Source: Oscillospiraceae bacterium
GTDB taxonomy: Bacteria; Bacillota; Clostridia; Oscillospirales; Oscillospiraceae
DNA length: 47,337 nt
Direction: 5' to 3'
Assembly (NCBI GenBank): GCA_017458065.1
Contig: JAFTGD010000067.1
Location: 1 to 47,337, forward strand
Position numbers and translations under genes: made by a program. The notes below the pieces were generated by a model. It was not told where the DNA came from. It did not search any database and saw only the letters and a list, made by a program, of their open reading frames with translations. Shown one piece after another: positions 28,734 through 37,240 of this stretch. How positions within the stretch are numbered: the first letter of the stretch is position 1; each line of letters begins with the position of its first letter.

Positions 28734-31043
28734 TCACCCTCCGAACACGAAACAATACTGAGGGCCATAGACCGGAACCCGCTCCTTCTTCTCCTGCTTC
28801 ACCCATCCCAGGCGCTTAAGGATAAGGGTGATCTCATTGCTGTCAGCCCGGCGGATGGATGACCGCTCCCGTCCGTAGCACTCGCACCAGACTTCCATAT
28901 TGCACACAGACTTTCTCTTCACCCTGCCTTCCGGGCCAAGCCCTCCGCTCAGGAACTCCCTGCGCTGAAAAAGGTCCATGCCGTCCCAGTTTTCCGGGAG
29001 AAGGGTTTCCAGATAGTTTTTGACGATACCCTCGCGCTCATCAGATTCCATTGCATCCCGCTGTTCGGCCTCGGCCATCTTCGCCAGCCGCTTTTCCAGA
29101 ATCAGGCTTTCTCCCTTTTCCACATATACCAGGGTTTCAGCCCAGATCTGCTTTACATCATCTTCCTTCAGCTCCCATGATGCTTTTTCTCCAAGGCCCG
29201 GCGTCTTCACCGGCCAGAACCGGCGGTTGCCCGTCGTGTCGCGAAGATAACCGTTCTCAGCATTGGTGGTGCCGAAGAAAATGCACTGGCGAAGATGCGG
29301 CGTTGCCCGTTTGCCGAAAGCCGCCCTGTAGACGTCGTTCTGGCGGGACAGGAAGGAGCGCAGCGTCTCCACTTCAGCTTTCCTCATGCCGGCCAGTTCT
29401 CCGATCTCATGAATCCAGTAGCCCTGCAGCTTCTCAGCAGCCGTCTTATCCTTCGCCTCATTAAGTGTTACGCTGTCGCAGAACCATTCTCCGGCAAGCC
29501 GCTGGATCAAAGTGCTTTTGCCGATTCCCTGAGGGCCGTTCATCACCAGCATCGTGTCAAACTTGCAGCCCGGCTCCATCACCCTTTTTACCGCGGCGCA
29601 GAGGGTTTTTCTTGTAACGGCCCGGACGTATTCGTTATCCTTTGCGCCCAGGTAATCGATCAGCAGTGTATCCACGCGGGGAACGCCGTCCCACGGAGGA
29701 AGCGATGCAAGGTAATTCTTGATCGGATGGTAGCTGCGGTCATCGGCTACCTTCGTCACAGCGACGTCGTAATACCTCGCGGAAAACTTGCCGTAGTGAA
29801 GCTCGATGTAACTGACGAGCTGCGCATCATCCTGATCGCGCCAGTACTTATTCGGATGCTTCCAGGGAACCTGGCCTCTGATCTCCATTCCGTCAGAAAG
29901 CTGGTTGAAGGCGATGGCTTGCAGCTGCGGATCGTTTTCAAGGATCAGGAGCAGGTTGTCGAGCGTGTTGACGATCTTTCCGGCTTTATCGAAGGTCAGA
30001 TTTTTCTTCCAGTCCTCTTCATCAGCAAAGTCTTCATTCGCCTCCGCATCCCTCTCCCGTGCCAGCTCAACCTTCACATCAGGCAAGGTAACCGCCCATT
30101 CCGCCATCTTCTGGAAGCTCTTTTTCTCGTCCATGTCTCCAAAACGGTGTACGCGCACAAGATCAAAACTATTTAACAACATCCCACAAGCGGGATCAGA
30201 CGCATGGAAGGAATAAGCGAATTTGTTGTCGTAGACGATAACGCCGGATGCGCTGTCCGCTTCCTTATACTGGTACCGTCCCGGGATTGCGGCCTCCTCA
30301 TATACATCGCTCAGTACTTCCGCCATAACCCGGTCAATTCCATACGCTCTGCAAAAGGCTCCGACCACACCGCCTTTCGTAAGCGGGTCTTCCGCTTTTT
30401 TGTTATTTGTATTTCGGACTTCGCTCTCTCTGCTGCTGGTCGGCAGCCGGCTGCAGTCCTTCCACTCTTTTCCTTTCAGGAAAATATCCGGATCCAGCCA
30501 TTCCCCTTCAACTTCCTTAAAAACATACTCCCCGTTCGCAGGAGTGGTTGGCCAGTACATCAGCTGGTGCGGACGGTAGCTGCATTCGTCGAATTGATCG
30601 ATGCCCCATTCCGCAGCGAAATACCTGGCGATTGCCTGATACTCTTCGCTGCTGACGTCTCTGGTCAGCGGGACGAGGATGCGAACGCGAGGTTCTTCCG
30701 GGGTATGGGAGTGAGTAGTATAGAGGATAGAAGCGTATGGGGAGAGCATGGTGTAGCTTTCGATAAAGCTACCTTGGGCGTTATCCACATCCATGGTCAG
30801 CATGGAGCGGGACGCAACATTCTCCCGTTTCCTCCTGCCGCCGGTCAGGTGTCCGCCGACAAAGCCGCCTTTGTCTTTGACATTTTCCCGTTCCGACCGC
30901 TTCATCTTTTTGTATTCTTCTACGGACTCGGTTGTCCGTATTGTGGTTTTGAGCCGCTCTGCCAGCTCCTCCCACGCGACGGTTTTGTTAGACCATTTCT
31001 TCGCCATACAGCTGTTGCCGTAGGCGATATTCAATTCTCTCAT
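28734..31043 (-). CDS. Primase-helicase (AEP-like primase plus VirE/D5-type ATPase)
   Basis: 769 residues. The N-terminal part shows a DxD primase-like motif (LTMDVDNAQ, about 82-90) and 'RVRILVPLTRDVSSEEYQAIAR'. The C-terminal ATPase has Walker A MNGPQGIGKSTLIQRLAG (about 501-518), then 'YWIHEIGELAGMRKAEVETLRSFLSRQNDVYRAAFG' and 'CIFFGTTNAENGYLRDTTGNRRFWPV', a pattern of VirE-type virulence/primase-helicase proteins. It would unwind and prime phage DNA. It lies next to the candidate origin and the polymerase gene. Confidence 0.92.
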   Translation of the reverse strand: MRELNIAYGNSCMAKKWSNKTVAWEELAERLKTTIRTTESVEEYKKMKRSERENVKDKGGFVGGHLTGGRRKRENVASRSMLTMDVDNAQGSFIESYTMLSPYASILYTTHSHTPEEPRVRILVPLTRDVSSEEYQAIARYFAAEWGIDQFDECSYRPHQLMYWPTTPANGEYVFKEVEGEWLDPDIFLKGKEWKDCSRLPTSSRESEVRNTNNKKAEDPLTKGGVVGAFCRAYGIDRVMAEVLSDVYEEAAIPGRYQYKEADSASGVIVYDNKFAYSFHASDPACGMLLNSFDLVRVHRFGDMDEKKSFQKMAEWAVTLPDVKVELARERDAEANEDFADEEDWKKNLTFDKAGKIVNTLDNLLLILENDPQLQAIAFNQLSDGMEIRGQVPWKHPNKYWRDQDDAQLVSYIELHYGKFSARYYDVAVTKVADDRSYHPIKNYLASLPPWDGVPRVDTLLIDYLGAKDNEYVRAVTRKTLCAAVKRVMEPGCKFDTMLVMNGPQGIGKSTLIQRLAGEWFCDSVTLNEAKDKTAAEKLQGYWIHEIGELAGMRKAEVETLRSFLSRQNDVYRAAFGKRATPHLRQCIFFGTTNAENGYLRDTTGNRRFWPVKTPGLGEKASWELKEDDVKQIWAETLVYVEKGESLILEKRLAKMAEAEQRDAMESDEREGIVKNYLETLLPENWDGMDLFQRREFLSGGLGPEGRVKRKSVCNMEVWCECYGRERSSIRRADSNEITLILKRLGWVKQEKKERVPVYGPQYCFVFGG

Positions 31044-31078
31044 TCAGTTCCTCCTTGTTTTTCGCCGCTCTATGCGTC

Positions 31079-33019
31079 TCAATCTTTTTTATACCAGGGC
31101 GTGACAAATCCATCCGACCGCAGAATCAAACCTTCCGCCCAGGGAGGCGTCCGTCCCATTACTTCACAAATTTCCTCAAGGCTCGTATCCTCAGGGGCCT
31201 CGATCACCAGTTCATCATGGATGTGCATGCATATCCTTTTCTCGCGTAAATTCCGCATCGCAAAACACAGCACATCCCTGGCTGTCGCCTGGATAATGTT
31301 TTCCACAAGTTTCGGGCCGTAAGTCTCAATCCGCTCCCACTTCTTCGTTCCACCTACGCCCTCATAGGTTATGCTTTCCTCCCCGAATCTGTTCTCTCCC
31401 TTACGGGGCTTGACATAGGCGAGGCGGCGGCCGGATGGGAGCGTTATGAATAAATAGCCGGACTGGTATGTGAAGGAAAGGTTTTTTACCTTTGTGGTTT
31501 TCTTTTTGAAAACCGCGTCCTTTGCGGAACGGTCAACCGCCCACCAGAATTTGACGATATTGGGAGAAGCTGCTCGCCACGCTTTGACCAGCGGATCCAG
31601 CTCCAACTCATCCAATCCCATATCCAGAGCGCCCATACTTTCCAGGGCTCTGACCGATCCGCCATAGCCGAGGGCCAGCTCCGCAACCTTGCCCTTTTGC
31701 CTGAGTTCTCCGTTGACTCCGTGCTTTTGAACGGGGACATGGAACATTTGACTGGCGGAGGCGCAGTAGATATCTTCTCCATTGGCAAACGCATCGATCC
31801 TCCACTGTTCTCCTGCCATCCACGCCAGCACGCGGGCTTCAATCGCCGAGAAGTCGGCGACATAGAGGAGGTGGTCGGGCGGCGCTATAAAAGCGGTGCG
31901 GATCAGCTGGGAGAGGGTATCTGGAATATCGGGATAGAGGAGCTGCAAAGCGGGCAGGTTCCCTTGTCTCACCAGCTCCCTGGCTTCAGCCAGATCTGGA
32001 AGATGATTCTGAGGCAGATTTTGCAGCTGAACCATACGGCCAGAAAACCTTCCGGAGCGGTTGGCTCCGTAAAACATGAACATTCCCCTGATTCTTCCGT
32101 CTGTACAGGCCGCGTTTTCCATTGCCTGATACTTTTTGACGCTGGATTTTGCAAGCTGCTGCCGGAGCAGCAAAGCTTCTTTCACCTCACCATCCGCATC
32201 TTCCAGCATCTTTTTCACCGTCTTCTTCCCCAGGTCGCCGACCTCTACTCCGTTTTCCCCAAGCCAACCTGCAAGCTGCTGGACGGAGTTTGGGTTTTCC
32301 AGGGCAGTCAGTCCTTTCATTTTTTCCTTCAGCTCTTCTCTGACTTTCCCGTCAATCCGAATCGCGTTCTTCACCAGGTCACCGTCTACCAGTATCCCTC
32401 TGTCATTGATTTCCTCGGAGATCCAGTACTCTTCCCATACAGAATCGGGGACGGGGAAAGCGGCGAGCCGCTGCTCAATCTGCATCTCGACCTCAACGTC
32501 CCTCCCATTATATTTTTTAAACATCTCCCACTTTTCCGGGGCGTCTTCCGGCCTGTTTCTTTTTCTTTGATTATTTGATTTGGTAGGAGCGCATGGAACG
32601 CAGAAGAAGCGAATAAGCTCCTTGCCTTCTTCCATCTTCTGTTTATCCAGCCCGAGTACCGCTCCCGCTCCTTTAAGTGACAGCGGAAGACCCATATACG
32701 CCGCCCAGGTCATGGTGCATTTCCATTGCGATGGCGGAAGATATGTGTGCGGCGGAAGATTGAGATAACGGGAAAGGCAAATTCTCTCGAATCCTGAATT
32801 GTGAGCGAATTTTGTAACGGCGGGATCCGTGAGAGCGGATTTAATGTGAGATGGGAGTTCTTTCCCGCCGGTCAGGTCGTACACTTCGACATCCCCGCCG
32901 TCAATGGAAACGCCGAAGAGGAGAATCTCAAAATCCTCCGCTTCAGCGTACTTGTACACACCGCATTTTCCCAGGTCGACAGAGCTATAGGTTTCGATGT
33001 CGCAGTGCATGTAGGTCAT
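31079..33019 (-). CDS. Family A DNA polymerase (phage type)
   Basis: 646 residues. An N-terminal 3'-5' exonuclease-like domain has CDIETYSS (Asp7, Glu9), AHNSGFERICL and YNGRDVEVEMQ. The palm has 'YVADFSAIEARVLAWMAGE', 'ALGYGGSVRALESMG' and the final 'IHDELVIEAP' (about 600). The 5' nuclease domain of cellular Pol I is absent, as usual for phage enzymes. It replicates phage DNA with the primase-helicase downstream. The ATG overlaps the DUF932 stop. Confidence 0.95.
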   Translation of the reverse strand: MTYMHCDIETYSSVDLGKCGVYKYAEAEDFEILLFGVSIDGGDVEVYDLTGGKELPSHIKSALTDPAVTKFAHNSGFERICLSRYLNLPPHTYLPPSQWKCTMTWAAYMGLPLSLKGAGAVLGLDKQKMEEGKELIRFFCVPCAPTKSNNQRKRNRPEDAPEKWEMFKKYNGRDVEVEMQIEQRLAAFPVPDSVWEEYWISEEINDRGILVDGDLVKNAIRIDGKVREELKEKMKGLTALENPNSVQQLAGWLGENGVEVGDLGKKTVKKMLEDADGEVKEALLLRQQLAKSSVKKYQAMENAACTDGRIRGMFMFYGANRSGRFSGRMVQLQNLPQNHLPDLAEARELVRQGNLPALQLLYPDIPDTLSQLIRTAFIAPPDHLLYVADFSAIEARVLAWMAGEQWRIDAFANGEDIYCASASQMFHVPVQKHGVNGELRQKGKVAELALGYGGSVRALESMGALDMGLDELELDPLVKAWRAASPNIVKFWWAVDRSAKDAVFKKKTTKVKNLSFTYQSGYLFITLPSGRRLAYVKPRKGENRFGEESITYEGVGGTKKWERIETYGPKLVENIIQATARDVLCFAMRNLREKRICMHIHDELVIEAPEDTSLEEICEVMGRTPPWAEGLILRSDGFVTPWYKKD

Positions 33020-34050
33020 CGGTTCATCTCCCTCCAGAGCGCCGGGGCCATTGTGACGACCTGCCAGCCGACTCCTTCCAGGGCGGAAGCGCGGTCATAG
33101 GAGTCTACATCCTGAGAGTAGCGGGTCACTGCATTGCTGAGTCCATAAAGGCTCAGATCCCCGCCCTCAATCAGATACTTCAGCACACCGTCCTGTTCTC
33201 CCTGATTCAAGCCGTATTCTTTGCCCGTCAGCTCTACAACATTCATTACCCGTCCGGTGATCTTTGCGCCGGCCGCTTCTTCCAGTTTTCCAATGATCAT
33301 CTTCTGTCTTGCCTCGTCGAAAGCGGCATTTGTGACGTCGCGAAGCCGAAGAAGAAATGCCCGGTCTTCAGCCTCTGCGGCCTCATCACTCAGCACTTCC
33401 CATCCATCCTCCAGCCCTTTTGCAGCCCTGCCGACATGCGTTTTCTTCTCGCCCAGGGAGTTTACTACCATGCCGTTGAGGCAGCGAAGTGTATATACCA
33501 GCGGCTGAACAGATACTGCACCAAGCCCCACCTCCGAATTGCTCACTACCACACCAAACTGGACGGCATCTCCAACGCAGACTGCTTCCCGCCTGGTATC
33601 CACAACCTTGATGAACATCTTCTGTGAGGTAACCTCCGCACTCATCACCTGCATGCCTGGGACGCCGGCAAAGAGAGGAAGAACTGCTGTGGCGACTTCC
33701 AGATTGTCGATCCGTCTGTAACGGTCAGAGAGGAACGCCCGTGCGGTTCCGCTCAGGGTGCGAATCATGTAGTTTTGGTCTCTATCGCAGAACCATGCGT
33801 TTACATTGTCCGCCAGAAGCTCCGGTTTCTCCCTCTGCATAAGATCATAGTATTTTTGCGGGATGGACAATGAGGAGGCGACCTGCCGGTGGAACAAATC
33901 CGTTGTCCCCATCTCCTGGTCTCCCATCAGCAGTGTCCTTCCATCCTGGAGAATGGAGAGCGACGATGCGGGACTGATATAATCCCGCTTGCTATTCTGC
34001 TGTCTCTGAAGCTCCAGCAAAACTTCCTGGAGCGGTCTTCCTGATTTCAA
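33016..34050 (-). CDS. DUF932 domain protein
   Basis: 344 residues from a TTG start at 34050. I chose it because GAGGAG sits 7 nt upstream, while an earlier TTG at 34071 lacks one. The segments 'GTTDLFHRQVASSLSIPQKYYD', 'RTLSGTARAFLSDRYRRIDNLEV', 'FGVVVSNSEVGLGAVSVQPLVYTLRCLNGMV' match DUF932, a family of phage and plasmid proteins of unknown biochemical role. It lies between the ParB-fold genes and the polymerase, suggesting a replication or recombination role. Confidence 0.85.
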   Translation of the reverse strand: MKSGRPLQEVLLELQRQQNSKRDYISPASSLSILQDGRTLLMGDQEMGTTDLFHRQVASSLSIPQKYYDLMQREKPELLADNVNAWFCDRDQNYMIRTLSGTARAFLSDRYRRIDNLEVATAVLPLFAGVPGMQVMSAEVTSQKMFIKVVDTRREAVCVGDAVQFGVVVSNSEVGLGAVSVQPLVYTLRCLNGMVVNSLGEKKTHVGRAAKGLEDGWEVLSDEAAEAEDRAFLLRLRDVTNAAFDEARQKMIIGKLEEAAGAKITGRVMNVVELTGKEYGLNQGEQDGVLKYLIEGGDLSLYGLSNAVTRYSQDVDSYDRASALEGVGWQVVTMAPALWREMNR

Positions 34051-34051
34051 C

Positions 34052-34852
34052 TTATTTCTCCTCGCTTTCAATCATCTGAACGGTCAGCTTATTGGGCTTG
34101 AGAGCGCCCCTTCCTCCTCCGCGGTTAAAGATGGTGACCAGAGCGTATGCAAACTGGTAGCCGGGGGATATGCCCGGATGCTTCGAGGCCTCCTTCAGGA
34201 TTTCGGTACGGGATGAGGCGGAGAGTTTGCTGACGAACCTCTCCTGATTGAATTTCCCGTAAGTCTTATAAAAGATTGCCATTCCGCTAAGCATATTCTG
34301 AGAAACGGACCAGGACTCTCCATCCCATGTCTTTTTGATCAGGCGAAGCATGTCCGTATACATTTCCTCACCGAGCATTGCGTAGACTGCATTTGCCTTG
34401 CATACAGCGGCGATAGTATCCTTCTTGTTTGACCGCTCTCCGGGTGCAATCTCAAATCCGCAGTTGCGGGTCACTTCGAGGAAATGGACGGTCGGTTCGT
34501 CCCCTGCCTGTTCCAAGGCGCGGAGCTTATAGGGCATACCAACGCGGGCGGAATTACCTGTCTGCATAGCGAAGAGCATAGCCTCCCGTTCATATGACAG
34601 GCCCTTGTACAGCTTACAGACAACCGGGAAGTGTTCCTTTCCGTTCACTTGCCGCAGCGCCTCCAGAGTGTGGGATCCGTCAAAGACATAGTAGTGGCCA
34701 TCCCTGAAGGAGACTTTCAGGATGTTGACAAGGTCGGCATCAAACTCAGATACGATCTGCCTGACCCGGTTCATGTTTACGGGACGCTGATACGAGAAAT
34801 CGCGCTCAAGAATAGCTGCGTCAAGGTTTTCCATGCTGGTTTTCAGTTCCAT
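34052..34852 (-). CDS. ParB-like (DUF6551-type) protein
   Basis: 266 residues, starting MELKTSMENLDAAILERDFS. The N-terminal 'YQRPVNMNRVRQIVSEFDADLVNILKVSFRDGHYYVFDGSHTLEALRQV' is a ParB-nuclease-like fold: DGSHT corresponds to the GxxR box. The C-terminal half is helical. The ATG at 34852 has AAGGAG upstream. An alternative start at 34921 (also with GGAGG) would add a 23-residue basic extension. It is the third of three tandem ParB-fold genes. Confidence 0.8.
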   Translation of the reverse strand: MELKTSMENLDAAILERDFSYQRPVNMNRVRQIVSEFDADLVNILKVSFRDGHYYVFDGSHTLEALRQVNGKEHFPVVCKLYKGLSYEREAMLFAMQTGNSARVGMPYKLRALEQAGDEPTVHFLEVTRNCGFEIAPGERSNKKDTIAAVCKANAVYAMLGEEMYTDMLRLIKKTWDGESWSVSQNMLSGMAIFYKTYGKFNQERFVSKLSASSRTEILKEASKHPGISPGYQFAYALVTIFNRGGGRGALKPNKLTVQMIESEEK

Positions 34853-34922
34853 AGTATTTTTCTCCTTTGTAGTGTCATTGTTTTTTCTGGCTCGTTTCAG
34901 CCTTCTGCTCCGTCTGCTCATG

Positions 34923-35843
34923 TCAATCCTCCAGCTCATGCAGCCTTGCCTCAATGGCAAGTTTCATCCTGTGGCTGAATGCATCGATTTCTGCACACAT
35001 TTTTTCTGCGGCATTGGCGTTTTCAGCTGTGAGTTTTCCGATCAGTTCAGACGCATCTTCCAGGCAGTCTTCGAGGAAATCGGAAAAATCCTCTGTGATT
35101 TCATCTGTGGTGGCATCACGCTGTACCGGCTCAAAAGGCATGGATTTCTCAAGATATGCCGCAACTACCGGCGGATTCTCTTTTACAGGCAGAACTTCTT
35201 CTCTTTCATTTGTTTTTTGGGATAGCATTCCCGTTACTTCAGCCGCAGGTTTCTCTTCGTTTGAAGGCTTTTTCCGAGACGGAAGCTTGGAGAAGACTGA
35301 CCAGATTGTTACATCCCCGCTCCGGAGCTTTTTCTTTACATCTTCATCCGCTTCCAGGGAGATCTTCTTTGCCCGTTCGTAAGTTGTGTGAGGCACACCT
35401 GATAACGCTTCTATAGCCTCACGAGTTGTTGCAGGTCCTGCCCAATTGGGCATGACCTCAAGACCTTTACGCTGGGCGCTAATTGTTTGCCGCTTTCTTT
35501 CCGCCATTAACGGCCTGAGCTTATCCTCAATTGGAATCAGGAGCTCACATCTTCCATATTCGCTGAGATTTCTTCTGCCGATCTGATTTTTGATAATCCA
35601 GAATGCAGCTTCTGTTCGGTCCGGAAAATCCATAGTCTCTATGGAAAACGGCACATTATATTCATGACAAATTTTGTAGCGGTTATGCCCATCAATCAGA
35701 ATGTCTCCCCAAACAACCAGGGGTGTGATGCAGCCATGTTCCAGGATATCCTCTTCAAGAAAGGAATATTCCTGCTCTGTCAAATTATGGTTGATCTTTT
35801 CAAAATCAGGATCGATATTCAGCTCATACAGTTTCTTTTCCAT
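34923..35843 (-). CDS. ParB-like protein 2
   Basis: 306 residues. The N-terminus 'LNIDPDFEKINHNLTEQEYSFLEEDILEHGCITPLVVWGDILIDGHNRYKICHEYNVPF' is a ParB/Srx fold with IDGHNRY, followed by an HTH-like 'TREAIEALSGVPHTTYERAKKI'. The C-terminal half is divergent and charged. It is a paralogue of the next gene upstream; their N-terminal domains align almost without gaps. It contains copy 2 of the 27-bp palindromic repeat (35440-35466). AAGGAG precedes the ATG. Confidence 0.88.
   Translation of the reverse strand: MEKKLYELNIDPDFEKINHNLTEQEYSFLEEDILEHGCITPLVVWGDILIDGHNRYKICHEYNVPFSIETMDFPDRTEAAFWIIKNQIGRRNLSEYGRCELLIPIEDKLRPLMAERKRQTISAQRKGLEVMPNWAGPATTREAIEALSGVPHTTYERAKKISLEADEDVKKKLRSGDVTIWSVFSKLPSRKKPSNEEKPAAEVTGMLSQKTNEREEVLPVKENPPVVAAYLEKSMPFEPVQRDATTDEITEDFSDFLEDCLEDASELIGKLTAENANAAEKMCAEIDAFSHRMKLAIEARLHELED
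35440..35466. repeat. 27-bp repeat with a perfect palindrome, copy 2
   Basis: GCCCAATTGGGC followed by ATGACCTCAAGACCT, 26 of 27 bases identical to 24044-24070. This copy is inside the ParB-like gene (residues EVMPNWA region). Confidence 0.7.
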
Positions 35844-36591
35844 TCTGAATCTCCTTCATGACCAATTTCTGGACATCAGTCAGCATGCTGATCAGAAAGT
35901 CTCTGTCGAGATCCCCGGCATACAATTCTTCAAGAAGAGCATCAACGACATACTGGATGTCGTCCAAACCGCTTTTTGACGCTTGAGGAATTTCAACATC
36001 GGAAAAACAAATATTCTCCGTTTTTTCCTTTTCAACATGCGGAGCATGAGTCAGCGTGTTGAGCGCGTGGTTAATAGAAATCTCACCCATTCTCAGACGC
36101 CGTATGGTTTCTTCATCACCAATTTCCATGATGACTTTCGCTTTTGCGATTGTCCCATGTGAGACGCCGGCCATATCAGCCAGCACATCTCTCGTCTTCT
36201 TTCCGTATTCCATTCTATCTCCTGTTTTCCGATAGAAGCTAATAGCTTCCTTACGTCTCTTCTCCGCGGCGGCTTTCAGATCCGGCTCAAACCGGAGAAC
36301 CATTTCGCATCGTTGAAAGGAACTGAGGTTTCTTCGTCCCAGCTGGTTAGTTAGGATCCAGACCTTTGCCTCCTCTCTGCTTGGGAACTCCATTTCCTCA
36401 CACCCAAAGGGAATGTTATGCTCCCGGCAAATCCGATAGCGGTTATGACCGTCAATAATCACATCTCCCCAGGTAATCAGGGGAGTTATACAACCATGCT
36501 CCAGAATATCCTCCTCCAGTATCCTCAGCTCACACTCTTTCAGAGGCGGGGCAACGGCTGCAAATTCGGGGTCTATGTTTAAGGTTTTCAT
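35824..36591 (-). CDS. ParB-like protein 1
   Basis: 255 residues. 'LNIDPEFAAVAPPLKECELRILEEDILEHGCITPLITWGDVIIDGHNRYRICREHNIPFG' is a ParB/Srx domain, followed by an HTH (TRDVLADMAGVSHGTIAKAKVI). Such proteins act in partition, as DNA-binding regulators, or as small nucleases in phages; the sequence does not decide. It overlaps the second ParB-like gene by 20 nt. AAGGAG precedes the ATG. It follows a terminator-like hairpin (36605-36640). Confidence 0.88.
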   Translation of the reverse strand: MKTLNIDPEFAAVAPPLKECELRILEEDILEHGCITPLITWGDVIIDGHNRYRICREHNIPFGCEEMEFPSREEAKVWILTNQLGRRNLSSFQRCEMVLRFEPDLKAAAEKRRKEAISFYRKTGDRMEYGKKTRDVLADMAGVSHGTIAKAKVIMEIGDEETIRRLRMGEISINHALNTLTHAPHVEKEKTENICFSDVEIPQASKSGLDDIQYVVDALLEELYAGDLDRDFLISMLTDVQKLVMKEIQNGKETV

Positions 36592-36604
36592 GTGTTTTCT
36601 CCTT

Positions 36605-36640
36605 CAAAAAACGTGGGTGACGGATATTTCACCGCCACCC
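36605..36640 (-). terminator. Attenuator-like terminator between DUF2815 and the ParB genes
   Basis: In minus-strand RNA, GGGUGGCGG pairs with CCGUCACCC (the one irregular pair is a G-U wobble, which would be an A-C mismatch on the other strand) and is followed by UUUUUU. It lies within the operon, so it would reduce rather than stop transcription into the ParB genes. Confidence 0.65.
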
Positions 36641-36672
36641 TGATATGCGGGCTTTCTCCGCAGAGAAATGCC

Positions 36673-37233
36673 TCAGCTCAGAAAATCGTCGTCATCGTCC
36701 GTGGCGAAGTCTTCCTCTGCGCTGGCGTGTCCGCCGAGAGGCTCGCCGTCACGGAGCTTCTGCAGGTTATTGAGCGCACACGCGATACCCTTGTTGCCGG
36801 AGCTGTTGAAGGCGAAGAAGGTAATGGATGCGCGGCCATATACTCCGCTGTAAACTTCCTTCCGCTCCAAAATGGGCTGGCGGTCAGCGTCGACGATGCC
36901 GGGAGCGGTAGAGTTGTTGGCGTTGATGAAATAGCAGCCAGCGTACACCGGATCATCGGGACGCTCAGCGTCACCGTCGCGGAGGGGATTCTTGATCGCC
37001 GCCAGGGGCGGGACGCTCTTGCCGTTGCCCTTCAGCTTAGCAGCTCCTTCCTCATATGCGGCCTGAATCGCCGCCTTGATCTTCGCCACACAGGGGTCGT
37101 CCTTCTTGATCAGAAGGGAGACGCTGTACTTCGGGGTGCCGCCATTGATGCTCTTTGCTTCCCATACATTTGCGTAAGACCAGCGGGTCTCGGGTCCGGT
37201 GATAACCTTCATAGGATTATTGAATTTTGCCAT
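36673..37233 (-). CDS. DUF2815 protein (ssDNA-binding-like)
   Basis: 186 residues, starting MAKFNNPMKVITGPETRWSY. 'NVWEAKSINGGTPKYSVSLLIKKDD' and 'NNSTAPGIVDADRQPILERKEVYSGVYGRASITFFAFNSSGNKGIACALNNLQKL' are diagnostic of DUF2815, a phage family thought to be an SSB-like OB-fold protein, ending with the acidic tail (DDDDDFLS) typical of SSB proteins. AGGAGG lies upstream. It follows the DUF2800 gene with 7 nt between, a conserved pair in Clostridia phages. Confidence 0.88.
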   Translation of the reverse strand: MAKFNNPMKVITGPETRWSYANVWEAKSINGGTPKYSVSLLIKKDDPCVAKIKAAIQAAYEEGAAKLKGNGKSVPPLAAIKNPLRDGDAERPDDPVYAGCYFINANNSTAPGIVDADRQPILERKEVYSGVYGRASITFFAFNSSGNKGIACALNNLQKLRDGEPLGGHASAEEDFATDDDDDFLS

Positions 37234-37240
37234 AGTTGTT

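Noticed and set aside
28541-28768. 75-codon hydrophobic frame in the repeat-rich region after the primase-helicase
   Set aside because: It overlaps the end of the primase-helicase gene, lacks a ribosome-binding site and its hydrophobicity follows from GTTC/TTCT repeats.
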